Shown: one piece after another, positions 34,233-43,242 of the stretch
Position numbering within the stretch: position 1 is the stretch's first letter
Layout: every line of letters starts with the position of its first letter
Assembly (NCBI RefSeq): GCF_000155955.1
Contig: NZ_GG697141.2
Location: 1-64,000 of the forward strand
Source of the DNA: Mitsuokella multacida DSM 20544
GTDB taxonomy: Bacteria > Bacillota > Negativicutes > Selenomonadales > Selenomonadaceae
Reading direction: 5' to 3'
Length of the DNA stretch: 64,000 nucleotides
Position numbers and translations under genes: made by a program
Notes under the pieces: generated by a model
What the model saw: the letters and a program-made list of their open reading frames with translations, nothing else
What the model was told of the DNA's origin: nothing
The model's database searches: none

Positions 34233-36017
34233 ATGGTACAGCGTATCTTGGATCAGCGCTATGAACTCGAAGAGCTGATCGGCGGAGGCGGTATGGCCGA
34301 TGTCTACAAGGCAAAGGATTGCCTGCTCAATCGGCCTGTGGCCGTCAAGATCCTGCATGAAGAGTTCAAGCAGGACAAGGAATTCATCGATAAATTCCAG
34401 CGTGAGGCCCAGGCGGCAGCACGCCTCTCGCACCCGAATATCGTCAACATCTACGATGTCGGCGTAGCGGACGGCGACCACTACATCGTCATGGAATACG
34501 TGCCGGGCCGCACCCTCAAGGACCGCATCCGCCAGGAGGGGCACCTCTCGGTCAGCGAGTCCCTGCGCGTGGCCCGCGAGATCGCGGAAGCGCTCGCGCA
34601 CGCGCATGCGAACAACCTCGTGCACTGCGACATCAAGCCGCACAACATCCTCATGATGGCCGACGGCCATGCGAAGGTGGCCGACTTCGGCATCGCGCGC
34701 GCGGTCACAGAGTCCACGATGACGTACAGCGGCAATGTCATCGGCTCGGTCCATTACTTCTCACCGGAGCAGGCCAAGGGCACGATGATCACGCCGAAGT
34801 CGGATGTCTACTCGCTCGGCGTCGTGCTCTACGAGATGCTGACCGGCAAGCTGCCGTTCACGGGCGATAACCCTGTCAGTATCGCGGTCAAGCACCTGCA
34901 GGAGGAGCCGGTGCCTGTACGCCAGATCGACCCCGCCATCCCACCCGTCGTCGAGGCCATCGTCTCGAAGGCGATGAGCAAGGACCCGGCCATGCGCCCG
35001 ACGAGCGCGGAGCTCGTGCAGGACATCAGCCAGGCCGAGCGCATGCTCATGGCGGGCTCGCAGCCGATGCCGCAGATGGCGCCGATGGCGCAGGACCCCG
35101 ATGCGACGCAGGTCCTGCCGCGCGTCCAGCCCACGCAGCAGCCCATACCTCCGCGCCGCGCGCCGCAAGATGAAGGCTATGACGAGGACGAACCCGAGAA
35201 GGAGAAGTCCATCTTCAAGTCGAAGAAATTCATAGCAGGTTTGCTCGTCGTCTTGCTGGCTGGCTTCTTTGTAGGCGCGTTCATGAGCTACGGCAAGTTC
35301 TGGAGCACGGCGGAAGTCACAGTCCCCGATGTCACGGGCAAGCAGATGACGCTTGCGCGCCAGATCCTCGAAGACAAGAAGCTGCGCGTCAACGTGGCGG
35401 AGACCTACAATGCCGATGTGCCGGCGGGACAGGTCGTCTCACAGAATCCGACGGCTGGCTCCAAAGTCAAGGAGCAGCGTCTCGTCACGATCTACGTCAG
35501 CAAGGGCGGCGAAGAGATCGAGATGCCGGACCTCACGGGACTCTCGAAGTCGGATGCCGAGGCCCAGCTCAAGAAGATGGGGTTGAAGCTCGGCTCAGTC
35601 TACGAGAAGTACTCGAATGAAGAGGCGGGCACGGTCATCAAACAGGACCCGAAGGCGGGCACGAAGATTAGCCGCGGCCAGACGGTCGACCTCACGGTCA
35701 GCAAGGGCAAGCAGAGCCACAAGGTCAGCGTGCCGGATGTGACGGGCGTCTCGCTCGATGCAGCGAAGGCCGCTCTGCAGAGCCGCGGCCTCAGGGTCGG
35801 CAGCGTCTCGAAGCAGGAGAGCCGTCAGGCGGCAGGGACTGTCGTCAGCCAGTCGCCGGCGAGCGGTGAGGTAGAAGAGGGCTCGAGCATCAGCCTGGTC
35901 ATCGCCGAGCCGGCCAAGCAGCAGGTCCAGAAGACCGACAAGAAAGACCCGGAGAAGAACAGCAACAGCGAGGCAAAAGTCCCATCCAAGCAGAATGAGA
36001 CAGGCAAAGAGCGGTGA
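34233..36017 (+). CDS. pknB: PASTA-domain Ser/Thr protein kinase (PknB/PrkC)
   Basis: The 594-residue protein is a membrane kinase that senses peptidoglycan fragments or lipid II. Residues 10-270 are a Hanks-type kinase: G-loop GGGGMADV (17-24), Lys39, catalytic loop HCDIKPHN (131-138), DFG at 151-153 and SPEQ. The HRD Arg is Cys132. A Pro-rich acidic linker leads to a membrane helix (about 331-351) and three PASTA domains (about 361-428, 430-497, 499-565), with a Lys-rich tail. Partner genes fhaA, fhaB, prpC, rodA and pbpA lie upstream. It starts 66 nt after pbpA with a GGGGGAACG site. Confidence 0.96.
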   Translation: MVQRILDQRYELEELIGGGGMADVYKAKDCLLNRPVAVKILHEEFKQDKEFIDKFQREAQAAARLSHPNIVNIYDVGVADGDHYIVMEYVPGRTLKDRIRQEGHLSVSESLRVAREIAEALAHAHANNLVHCDIKPHNILMMADGHAKVADFGIARAVTESTMTYSGNVIGSVHYFSPEQAKGTMITPKSDVYSLGVVLYEMLTGKLPFTGDNPVSIAVKHLQEEPVPVRQIDPAIPPVVEAIVSKAMSKDPAMRPTSAELVQDISQAERMLMAGSQPMPQMAPMAQDPDATQVLPRVQPTQQPIPPRRAPQDEGYDEDEPEKEKSIFKSKKFIAGLLVVLLAGFFVGAFMSYGKFWSTAEVTVPDVTGKQMTLARQILEDKKLRVNVAETYNADVPAGQVVSQNPTAGSKVKEQRLVTIYVSKGGEEIEMPDLTGLSKSDAEAQLKKMGLKLGSVYEKYSNEEAGTVIKQDPKAGTKISRGQTVDLTVSKGKQSHKVSVPDVTGVSLDAAKAALQSRGLRVGSVSKQESRQAAGTVVSQSPASGEVEEGSSISLVIAEPAKQQVQKTDKKDPEKNSNSEAKVPSKQNETGKER

Positions 36018-36072
36018 CGCATTGCCCGCACACGTATTATAATTGTAATAGACAAGGATAGCAGGAGGGTAC

Positions 36073-36969
36073 ATGGTAGAAGGTCGCGTCATCAAGGCGT
36101 ACAACAGTTTTTTCTATGTCATGACGGAAGCGGGGCTCGTGAGCTGCAAGCTGCGCGGCAAGTTCAAGAAGCGGCGGCAGAGCACGGGCGTCGTGCCGGG
36201 CGACCGCGTCGCCATCGAGCTGCTGCCCGACGGCACGGGCGTCATCGAACAGCAGCTGCCGCGCGTGAACCTGTTGCGCCGGCCAGCGGTGGCCAACCTC
36301 ACGCAGGTCATCCTGACGTTTGCGGCGGCAGCACCTGACCTCCATCCGCTTCTCCTTAACCGCTTTCTCGTACTAGCGGAGTGGTCGGGCATCCCGAAAA
36401 TCGTCATCTGCGTCAACAAGATGGACCTGCACGAGGGGCCCTGGCAGGATTTCCTGCGCGACTACGAGACAATCGGCTACCCCGTCGTGCGCGTCTCTGC
36501 GCAGACGGGGCAGGGCATCGATGTACTGCGCAGCCGTCTGCGGGGGGAGGTCTCCGTCTTCGCGGGGCCGTCCGGCGTCGGCAAGTCCTCGCTGCTCAAT
36601 CAGGTCAATCCAGCTCTGACGCTGGCGACGGGGCATGTCAGCGAGAAGATCAAGCGCGGCCGCCACACGACGCGCGTCGCGGAGCTCCTGCCCTACGAGG
36701 GTGGCTACATCGTCGACACGCCGGGCTTCAGCGCCATGGAGATGGCGGAACTTCAAGTGACCGACCTGCCGCATTATTTTCCGGAATTCCGCCCGTATGA
36801 GGGCGCCTGCCGCTTCTCGCCCTGCAGCCACACACACGAGCCGGGCTGCGCGGTCAAAGCGGCCGTAGAAGAGAGAAGCATCACGCGCGAGCGGTATGAT
36901 GCTTATGAACAGATTCTGCAAGAAGTCAAGGAAGCACAGATGCTTGCCAGAAAGAAGGAATACAAATGA
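36073..36969 (+). CDS. rsgA: Ribosome small-subunit GTPase RsgA
   Basis: RsgA is a late 30S assembly factor. The 298-residue protein has an N-terminal OB fold (GRVIKAYNSFFYVMTEAG), the circularly permuted GTPase motifs in the order NKMD (G4), GPSGVGKSS (G1) and DTPGF (G3), and a C-terminal zinc motif (CRFSPCSHTHEPGC). In Bacillus the same gene (cpgA) also follows prkC. A TATAAT at 36039-36044 suggests an extra promoter, but I see no clear -35. Confidence 0.96.
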   Translation: MVEGRVIKAYNSFFYVMTEAGLVSCKLRGKFKKRRQSTGVVPGDRVAIELLPDGTGVIEQQLPRVNLLRRPAVANLTQVILTFAAAAPDLHPLLLNRFLVLAEWSGIPKIVICVNKMDLHEGPWQDFLRDYETIGYPVVRVSAQTGQGIDVLRSRLRGEVSVFAGPSGVGKSSLLNQVNPALTLATGHVSEKIKRGRHTTRVAELLPYEGGYIVDTPGFSAMEMAELQVTDLPHYFPEFRPYEGACRFSPCSHTHEPGCAVKAAVEERSITRERYDAYEQILQEVKEAQMLARKKEYK

Positions 36970-37610
36970 TCAAGATTGCACCGTCCATCCTTTCCGCCGA
37001 TTTTGCTCACCTGGCCGATGAGGTCAAGCGTGTCACGGACGCCGGCGCCGATTACATCCACATCGATGTCATGGACGGCACGTACGTGCCGAACATCACG
37101 CTGGGCTCACCTGTCGTCAAGAGCCTGCGCAAGGCATCGAAGGGCGTCTTCGATGTCCACCTGATGGTCGAGCATCCCGAGACGCAGATCGAGGCCTTCG
37201 CTGAGGCCGGCGCGGACATCATCACATTCCACATCGAGGCGGCCAAGCACAGCCACCGCATCGTGCAGCAGATCAAGGCTGCCGGCTGCAAGGCTGGCAT
37301 CGCACTGAATCCCGGCACGAGCCTCGCGATGATCGAAGAGCTCTTGCAGGACCTCGACATGGTCCTCATCATGACGGTCAATCCGGGCTTCGGTGGCCAG
37401 AAGTTCATCGAGTCGCAGCTCGAAAAGATCCACATGCTGCGCCACACGATCCAGGACATGGGCTTCGACTGCGACATCGAGGTCGACGGCGGTATCAACG
37501 AGGAGACGAGCCGTCTCGTCCGTCAGGCCGGCGCCAATGTGCTCGTGGCGGGTTCGGCCATCTACGGCGCAGAAAATATCGAAGAAGCCATCAAGAAGAT
37601 CCGCGGCTGA
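36966..37610 (+). CDS. rpe: Ribulose-phosphate 3-epimerase
   Basis: Rpe interconverts ribulose 5-phosphate and xylulose 5-phosphate in the pentose phosphate pathway. The 214-residue TIM barrel has all signatures: PSILSADFAHL, HIDVMDGTYVPNIT, HLMVEHPE, MTVNPGFGGQKF and EVDGGIN. It overlaps rsgA by 4 nt, the same neighbour order as in Bacillus. Confidence 0.97.
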   Translation: MIKIAPSILSADFAHLADEVKRVTDAGADYIHIDVMDGTYVPNITLGSPVVKSLRKASKGVFDVHLMVEHPETQIEAFAEAGADIITFHIEAAKHSHRIVQQIKAAGCKAGIALNPGTSLAMIEELLQDLDMVLIMTVNPGFGGQKFIESQLEKIHMLRHTIQDMGFDCDIEVDGGINEETSRLVRQAGANVLVAGSAIYGAENIEEAIKKIRG

Positions 37611-37642
37611 GCGCCGCTCAAAAATAGCAGGGAGTAATCATC

Positions 37643-38326
37643 ATGGAAAAAGCAGTCGTTTTACTTTCAGGCGGCCTTGACAGCTGCACGTGCATGGCCG
37701 TGGCCAAGAGCAAGGGCTACGACGTCTACCCGATCAGCTTCAACTACCACCAGCGCCACAGCATCGAGCTCGAGGGCGCGAAGAAGATTGCCTCATACTA
37801 CGGCGTCAAGAAGCACCTGATCATCGAGACGAATATGGAGGCCATCGGTGGCTCCGCACTGACGGATGAGAAGATCGAGGTGCCGGAGGGCGATGTCAAC
37901 CGCCATTCGGTGCCGCCGACGTATGTGCCGGCGCGCAACCTGATCTTCCTCTCGTACGCGATGGGCTACGCCGAGGTGCTCGGTGCCACGCACGTCTACA
38001 TCGGCGTCAATTCCGTCGACTACTCGGGCTATCCGGACTGCCGTCCAGAATTCATCGAGAAATTCCAGGCCCTCGCCGACTACGCGACGACGGCGACGGC
38101 TGTCAAGGGCCAGAAGATCACGATTGAGACGCCGCTGCAGGACCTCTCCAAGAAGGACATCGTGCTGCTCGGCACGAAGCTCGGCGCGCCGTTCCAGTTC
38201 ACGCACAGCTGCTACAAGGGCGGCGAGAAGGCCTGCGGCATCTGCGACAGCTGCAAGCTGCGCCTGCGCGGCTTTGCTGAGGCCGGTGTCGAGGACCCCA
38301 TCGCCTACGAGACGAGGGAAGTCTGA
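37643..38326 (+). CDS. queC: 7-cyano-7-deazaguanine (preQ0) synthase
   Basis: QueC converts carboxy-deazaguanine to preQ0 with ATP and ammonia, a step towards queuosine tRNA modification. The 227-residue protein has the PP-loop LSGGLDS at residues 8-14 and a C-terminal zinc site with four Cys (CYKGG...CGICDSC). It shares one base with folE2 (TGATG), so preQ0 synthesis and GTP cyclohydrolase are coupled. queD and queE are not in the window. Confidence 0.97.
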   Translation: MEKAVVLLSGGLDSCTCMAVAKSKGYDVYPISFNYHQRHSIELEGAKKIASYYGVKKHLIIETNMEAIGGSALTDEKIEVPEGDVNRHSVPPTYVPARNLIFLSYAMGYAEVLGATHVYIGVNSVDYSGYPDCRPEFIEKFQALADYATTATAVKGQKITIETPLQDLSKKDIVLLGTKLGAPFQFTHSCYKGGEKACGICDSCKLRLRGFAEAGVEDPIAYETREV

Positions 38327-39114
38327 TGCGCGACGTACAGAATCAGGCCGATGCGCGCGGCATCGCCATCCAGCGCGTCGGCATCAAGGACGCGCATTTG
38401 CCGTTCCTGATCAAGACGAAGGACGGCGGCTTCCAGCAGGTCCTCGCGCGCATCCTCTTCACGGTCGCGCTGCCGATGGAGTACAAGGGCACGCACATGA
38501 GCCGCTTCCTCGAGATCCTCATGCCGTGGAGCAAGAAGCCGCTGGCTGAGCCGGAGATGGAGGCCATGCTCGAGGAGGCCCTCGAGCGCCTCGACGCGCA
38601 GTCGGCCGAAGTCGAGCTTTCCTTCAAGTACTTCATCGATAAGGAGGCGCCGGTCAGCCGCCGCAAGTCCGTGCTGGACCTCGACTGCTTCTTCCGCGGC
38701 ACGAAGGTGCGCGGCGAGAAGATGGCGTTCACGCTCGGCGTCGACGTCCCCTTCACCTCGCTCTGCCCGTGCAGCAAGGAGATTTCAGAGTACGGAGCGC
38801 ACAACCAGCGCTCGGTCTGCCGCACGGCCGTGCGCTTCCGCGAGGGGCAGGAGTGCATCTTCATCGAGGACCTCGCCGCGCTCATCGAGAAGCAAGGGTC
38901 TTCGCCCATCTATCCGCTCCTGAAGCGCGAGGATGAGAAGTACGTGACAGAAGCTGCTTATGAGAATCCGAAATTCGTCGAGGACATCCTGCGCGACACG
39001 GTCCTCGCGCTGCGCAGCCTGCCGGGCATCGCCTGGTTCTCGATTGAATGTGAGAATTATGAGTCCATCCACAATCACAATGCGTTTGCGGCTCATGAAG
39101 AAACCGTCGTCTGA
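38326..39114 (+). CDS. folE2: GTP cyclohydrolase FolE2 (type IB)
   Basis: FolE2 makes dihydroneopterin triphosphate from GTP, the first step for folate and, with QueD-E-C, for queuosine. The 262-residue protein has the family features VGIKDAHLPF, the catalytic Cys region FTSLCPCSKEIS (near residue 147) and NYESIHNHNAFA at the end. FolE2 works with metals other than zinc and often replaces the zinc-dependent FolE. Its start overlaps the queC stop. Confidence 0.96.
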   Translation: MRDVQNQADARGIAIQRVGIKDAHLPFLIKTKDGGFQQVLARILFTVALPMEYKGTHMSRFLEILMPWSKKPLAEPEMEAMLEEALERLDAQSAEVELSFKYFIDKEAPVSRRKSVLDLDCFFRGTKVRGEKMAFTLGVDVPFTSLCPCSKEISEYGAHNQRSVCRTAVRFREGQECIFIEDLAALIEKQGSSPIYPLLKREDEKYVTEAAYENPKFVEDILRDTVLALRSLPGIAWFSIECENYESIHNHNAFAAHEETVV

Positions 39115-39149
39115 AGATAAGGCGGCACGACAGCTGGATTGGAGTTTTC

Positions 39150-40136
39150 ATGAATAAGTTTTACAAGCGATTCCTTATATTGATTGTCCTGGTGCTTGTG
39201 ATTTCCGGGACCGTCATCTACACGACGGTGGACATCAATACGCTTAAAAACCTGACTCAGTTCAAGACGTGGTCAATCGCGCTGGCTATCCTTGCCGTGT
39301 CTCTCGGGCTGTTCTTTGACGGCAGCCGCCTCATGCATCTCGTCAAGATATCGGACGAGAAGATCACGCTGTACCAGGCCGTACAGGTCGTCTTCGGCAA
39401 TTACTTCCTCGCACTCTTGACGCCGGGCGCGACGGGCGGCGCGGTCGCACAGCTGATGTTCCTGCGCCATGCGGGCGTGCCGACCGGCAAGGCGGCCGTG
39501 CTCGTCATCGTGCGCACGCTGCTGTCCATCCTGTTCCTCGTGCTCTGCATGCCGTTCATCTTCATGCACGATGCGGGCATCGTGCCGGGCATCTCGAACG
39601 ACACGTTGATGGCCATCACGCTGACGGCCTTCGTTGTCATCATCGCCATCGTCGTGGGCGCAAGGCGCGGCTACCTCGACTACCTGGTCATCCGCATCGC
39701 GCGCCATGCGAAGAAGGAGCGGCGTTGCAAGATCATCGCCTTCTACCGCGACACGAAGAGCGCCATCGCGCTCCTCGCGGCTTCGCCGAAGGCGATGCTG
39801 CTCGTCTTTGCGGAGTCGGGGCTCAACCTGCTCTGCATCTACGCCATCGTGCCGTGCCTGCTCTTGGGGCTCGGCGTCACGGATGCGGACTGGTACAGCG
39901 TCATGGGGCGCATGATCTTCCTCAACATGCTGCTTTACTTCACGCCGACGCCGGGCGGCTCGGGCATTGCGGAGGGCGGCTTCGTGCTGCTGTTCAGCGA
40001 TACGGTGCCTGCCGGTACCGTCGGCATCGTCGCAGTCTGCTGGCGCCTCATCGCCGAGTACATCCCGTTCCTCATCGGTCTCTACTACACGCTGACGGTC
40101 TTTGGGCGCGACTTCCTCAACCGTCAGCTGCGCTGA
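39150..40136 (+). CDS. Flippase-like membrane protein (UPF0104, LPG synthase TM domain family)
   Basis: The 328-residue protein has eight or so membrane helices and matches the integral membrane domain found at the N-terminus of lysylphosphatidylglycerol synthase MprF and in stand-alone flippase-like proteins. Recognisable segments are LTPGATGGAVAQLMFLRHAGV and YFTPTPGGSGIAEGGFVLLF. No soluble aminoacyltransferase domain is present, so it would move rather than modify a lipid. It lies 35 nt after folE2 and directly before the cobamide operon, which may share its transcript. Confidence 0.85.
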   Translation: MNKFYKRFLILIVLVLVISGTVIYTTVDINTLKNLTQFKTWSIALAILAVSLGLFFDGSRLMHLVKISDEKITLYQAVQVVFGNYFLALLTPGATGGAVAQLMFLRHAGVPTGKAAVLVIVRTLLSILFLVLCMPFIFMHDAGIVPGISNDTLMAITLTAFVVIIAIVVGARRGYLDYLVIRIARHAKKERRCKIIAFYRDTKSAIALLAASPKAMLLVFAESGLNLLCIYAIVPCLLLGLGVTDADWYSVMGRMIFLNMLLYFTPTPGGSGIAEGGFVLLFSDTVPAGTVGIVAVCWRLIAEYIPFLIGLYYTLTVFGRDFLNRQLR

Positions 40137-40146
40137 GGTGACGCGC

Positions 40147-41256
40147 ATGAGAAGCGGTTATACGACTGGGGCCTGTGCGGCGGCGGGGGTCAAGGCGGCC
40201 CTGCTCTTTGAAGCGGGGAAAAACTGGCAGACCGTCACGCTCACGGCCCTCGACGGCACGGAGCTCACGATTCCCGTCAAGGCGGTCGCGCGGACGGAGG
40301 CGGGCATCTGCGCAGAGGTCGTCAAGTTCTCGGGCGACGACCCCGACATCACGGACGGCGTCTCCGTCTTCACGACGGTGCGCCACGTGGCGGGCGGCGC
40401 GATGACCTTCGCGGCTGGCGAGGGCATCGGCACGGTGACAAAGCCGGGGCTCTCGGTCCCCGTCGGCGAGCCCTCCATCAATCCCGGCCCGCGCGAGCTC
40501 ATGCGCCGCGCGGCGTGCGAAACCATCGGCACGAGCGACGGCCTGCACGTCACAATCGCCATCCCTGCGGGGAAACAGCTGGCCGAGAAGACGCTGAACC
40601 CCGTCCTCGGCGTCAAGGGCGGCATCTCCGTCATCGGCACGACCGGCGTGCTGCGGCCCATGTCGGAGGAGGGGTTCAAGAACTCGCTCGTGCCGCAGAT
40701 CGACGTCGCGCGCGCCGATGGTGCCGAGGAGCTCGTCTTCGTGCCGGGCAAGATCGGCGAGAACCTGGCGAAGGCGTGGGGCCTGCCGCAAAAGCTTCTT
40801 GTACAGACGAGCAACTTCATCGGCTTCATGCTCGAGAAGGCAGCAGAGCGCGGCATCAAGCGCGTCCTGCTCTTTGGCCACATCGGCAAGCTCTGTAAGG
40901 TCGCGGCCGGCGTTTTCTACACGCACAACCGCATCGCGGACGCGCGGCTCGAGACGATTGCCGCCTATGCGGCGGCCGCGGGGCTCAGCACCGCGGGCAC
41001 GCGCCGCGTCCTCGCGAGCAATGCGACAGAGGAAGCACTGACTGTCCTGCGCGAAGCGGGGCTCGAGCAGGCGGTCTGCACGAGCATCGCCGAGCGCGCG
41101 GGCCTGCGCGCCGAGCGCTATCTGTTCGGCAAGATGAAGGTCGGCGTCGTCATGGTGACATTGCAGGGCAGGCTGCTCGGCATGAACGAAGTGGCGCGTG
41201 AGATCGGGGAGGCGTATCACTGGCGTCTGCCAGAACAGGAGAGGGAACATGAATGA
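40147..41256 (+). CDS. cbiD: Cobalt-precorrin-5B C1-methyltransferase
   Basis: CbiD methylates C1 of the corrin ring in the anaerobic pathway. The 369-residue protein starts with the diagnostic MRSGYTTGACAAAGVKAA and ends with the family-typical MKVGVVMVTLQGRLLGMN. It opens the 16-gene cobamide cluster. The ATG at 40147 has GAGGTGA just upstream. No cobalamin riboswitch is visible in the 10 nt gap or within the preceding gene end. It overlaps cbiE by 8 nt. Confidence 0.96.
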   Translation: MRSGYTTGACAAAGVKAALLFEAGKNWQTVTLTALDGTELTIPVKAVARTEAGICAEVVKFSGDDPDITDGVSVFTTVRHVAGGAMTFAAGEGIGTVTKPGLSVPVGEPSINPGPRELMRRAACETIGTSDGLHVTIAIPAGKQLAEKTLNPVLGVKGGISVIGTTGVLRPMSEEGFKNSLVPQIDVARADGAEELVFVPGKIGENLAKAWGLPQKLLVQTSNFIGFMLEKAAERGIKRVLLFGHIGKLCKVAAGVFYTHNRIADARLETIAAYAAAAGLSTAGTRRVLASNATEEALTVLREAGLEQAVCTSIAERAGLRAERYLFGKMKVGVVMVTLQGRLLGMNEVAREIGEAYHWRLPEQEREHE

Positions 41257-41908
41257 GATCATCGTGGCCGGCATCGGGCCGGGCCATCCCGACTACATGC
41301 TGCCGGCGGCCGCACGGGCCATCCGCGAGGCCGAAGTCCTCGTGGGCGGGCGGCGCGCTCTTTCGCAGTTTGCGCGCGAGGGCCAGCGGACGATGGCGGT
41401 GACGGGTGACATCGCTGCGGTCATGCAGTTCATCCGTGAGGCGCTCGCAACGTCATCCGTCGTGGTGATGGTCTCGGGCGATCCGGGATACTACTCGCTG
41501 CTCGACGCCCTGCGCCGCCACTTCTCAACCGCATGCATCCGCGTGATTCCGGGGCTCAGCGCCATGCAGCTGGCCTTCGCGCGGCTCGCTCTGCCGTGGC
41601 ACGAGGCACGCCTGCTGTCGTTCCACGGCAGGAAGCCGGCGGCGGAGCGCCTCGCGTACCAGAGCGGTAGCGTGCTTGGCATGCTGACCGACAGGACATT
41701 CACATCAAAGACCATACCGGCCGTATTGCTCGCGAACGGCTGGCCGCCAGAGACGCGCCTCTTCATCTGTGCGCGTCTTTCTTATGAGGACGAGCGCATT
41801 GAAGAGACGACGCTGGCGGAGGCTCCGGCGCTGCCGGAGACGGGCAGCTGTATCCTGATTGCAGTCGACGCGAAAATGGAAGAAGGCGAGGGAGGGGGAT
41901 GGCAATGA
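41249..41908 (+). CDS. cbiE: Cobalt-precorrin-7 C5-methyltransferase
   Basis: CbiE methylates C5 and works with CbiT, with which it is fused (CobL) in aerobic organisms. The 219-residue protein has the tetrapyrrole methylase fold: VAGIGPGHPDYMLPAA at the start, MVSGDPGYYSLL and VIPGLSAMQLAFARL. The ATG at 41249 has GGAGAGGG upstream and overlaps cbiD; cbiT overlaps its 3' end by 10 nt. Confidence 0.95.
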   Translation: MNEIIVAGIGPGHPDYMLPAAARAIREAEVLVGGRRALSQFAREGQRTMAVTGDIAAVMQFIREALATSSVVVMVSGDPGYYSLLDALRRHFSTACIRVIPGLSAMQLAFARLALPWHEARLLSFHGRKPAAERLAYQSGSVLGMLTDRTFTSKTIPAVLLANGWPPETRLFICARLSYEDERIEETTLAEAPALPETGSCILIAVDAKMEEGEGGGWQ

Positions 41909-42483
41909 AGCTGGGACTCAGCGATGAGGCATTCATCCGCGGCAAGGCGCCGATGACGAAGCAGGAGATCCGCATCCTGACGCTCGTCAAGGCTCATATT
42001 GAAGCCGATGCTATCATCTACGACATCGGCGCGGGGACGGGCTCGCTGTCAATCGAGGCGGCGCGTCTCGCGCCAGCGGGCCATGTCTACGCCATCGAGC
42101 GCAAGAAAGAGGCAGTCGCGCTCATCGAGGCGAACGGCGCGCACTTCGGCCTGCGGAACCTCTCCATCATCGAAGCGGAGGCGCCAGAGGGCATAGAGGC
42201 GCTCCCCGCTGCTGACGTCATCCTGATCGGCGGCAGCGGCGGTCATCTTGAGGCGATACTCGACTGCGCGGCGAGAAAGCTGCGCAGGGGCGGCCGCCTC
42301 GTACTCAACTGCATCACGGTGCAGACACTCGCGGCAGCGCTCTCGTACCTGCACGCGCATGTGGACCTCTACCGCTACGAGACCATCCAGGTGCAGGTCA
42401 GCCGCCTGCGCCGCGTGGGCCCCTACGACATGGCCGAGGCACAGAATCCCATCTACATCATCACATGCACGAAGGAGGCATAG
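41899..42483 (+). CDS. cbiT: Cobalt-precorrin-6B C15-methyltransferase (decarboxylating)
   Basis: CbiT methylates C15 and removes the C12 acetate carboxyl. The 194-residue protein is a Rossmann SAM methyltransferase with the binding loop YDIGAGTGSLSIEAA and the N-terminal PMTKQEIRILTL typical of CbiT. It is separate from CbiE here, as usual in anaerobes. GAGGGGG precedes the ATG. Confidence 0.95.
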   Translation: MAMKLGLSDEAFIRGKAPMTKQEIRILTLVKAHIEADAIIYDIGAGTGSLSIEAARLAPAGHVYAIERKKEAVALIEANGAHFGLRNLSIIEAEAPEGIEALPAADVILIGGSGGHLEAILDCAARKLRRGGRLVLNCITVQTLAAALSYLHAHVDLYRYETIQVQVSRLRRVGPYDMAEAQNPIYIITCTKEA

Positions 42484-42486
42484 TTC

Positions 42487-43242
42487 ATGGTACACATCGT
42501 TGGCGCGGGCCCTGGCGACCCGGAACTCATCACGGTCAAGGGCAGGCGCTATCTCGAGGAGGCCGACGTCGTCATCTACGCGGGATCGCTCGTCAATCCG
42601 GCGCTGCTCGCGGTCTGCCGTGAGGATGCCGTCATCCACAATTCGGCGAAGATGACGCTCGACGAGGTCATCGCAGTCATCGAAGAGGCTGAGGCAGCCG
42701 GCAAGATGACGGTGCGCCTGCACACGGGTGACCCCGCCATCTACGGGGCCATCCAGGAGCAGATGGATGCGATGGCGAAGAAGGGCATCGCCTACGACGT
42801 CGTGCCGGGCGTCAGTTCGTTTCTCGCAGCAGCCGCTGCGTTGCGCCAGGAGTACACACTGCCCGGTATCTCGCAGACGGTCATCATCACGCGGCAGCCG
42901 GGGCGCACGCCCGTGCCGGAGCGCGAACAGCTCCGCGCGCTCGCCGCGCATCAGTCGACGATGTGCATCTTCCTCTCCATCACGATGCTCGAGACGGTCG
43001 TCGCTGAATTGATCGCGGGCGGCTATGCAGAGGACACGCCAATCGCCATCGTGCAGAAGGCCTCGTGGCCCGAGCAGAAGATCGTGCGCGGCACGCTCGC
43101 GACGATCGTCGCCAAGGTGGAAGGGGCGCAGATCGACCGCACGGCGATGATCGTCGTCAGCCACTGCCTCGGGGCGGATTACGAGCTCTCGCGCCTCTAC
43201 GCGCCAGAGTTCTCGCACATGTTCCGCAAGGCGAGCCGATGA
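42487..43242 (+). CDS. cbiF: Cobalt-precorrin-4 C11-methyltransferase
   Basis: CbiF adds the C11 methyl group. The 251-residue protein has the methylase motifs VHIVGAGPGDPELITVKG, VIYAGSLVNP, RLHTGDPAIYGAI and VVPGVSSFLAAAA. The start follows GAAGGAGGC (within cbiT). The stop codon overlaps the cbiG start (ATGA). Confidence 0.96.
   Translation: MVHIVGAGPGDPELITVKGRRYLEEADVVIYAGSLVNPALLAVCREDAVIHNSAKMTLDEVIAVIEEAEAAGKMTVRLHTGDPAIYGAIQEQMDAMAKKGIAYDVVPGVSSFLAAAAALRQEYTLPGISQTVIITRQPGRTPVPEREQLRALAAHQSTMCIFLSITMLETVVAELIAGGYAEDTPIAIVQKASWPEQKIVRGTLATIVAKVEGAQIDRTAMIVVSHCLGADYELSRLYAPEFSHMFRKASR

Noticed and set aside
36018-36072. A full sigma-A promoter before rsgA
   Set aside because: A perfect TATAAT exists at 36039-36044, but the nearest TTGCCC is only 10 nt upstream and no -35 at 16-18 nt is convincing.
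40050-40146. Cobalamin riboswitch before cbiD
   Set aside because: I looked for the conserved GCCACTG box and the long leader; the gap is 10 nt and the upstream sequence is coding. Likewise nothing at 46470-46534 before cbiA.
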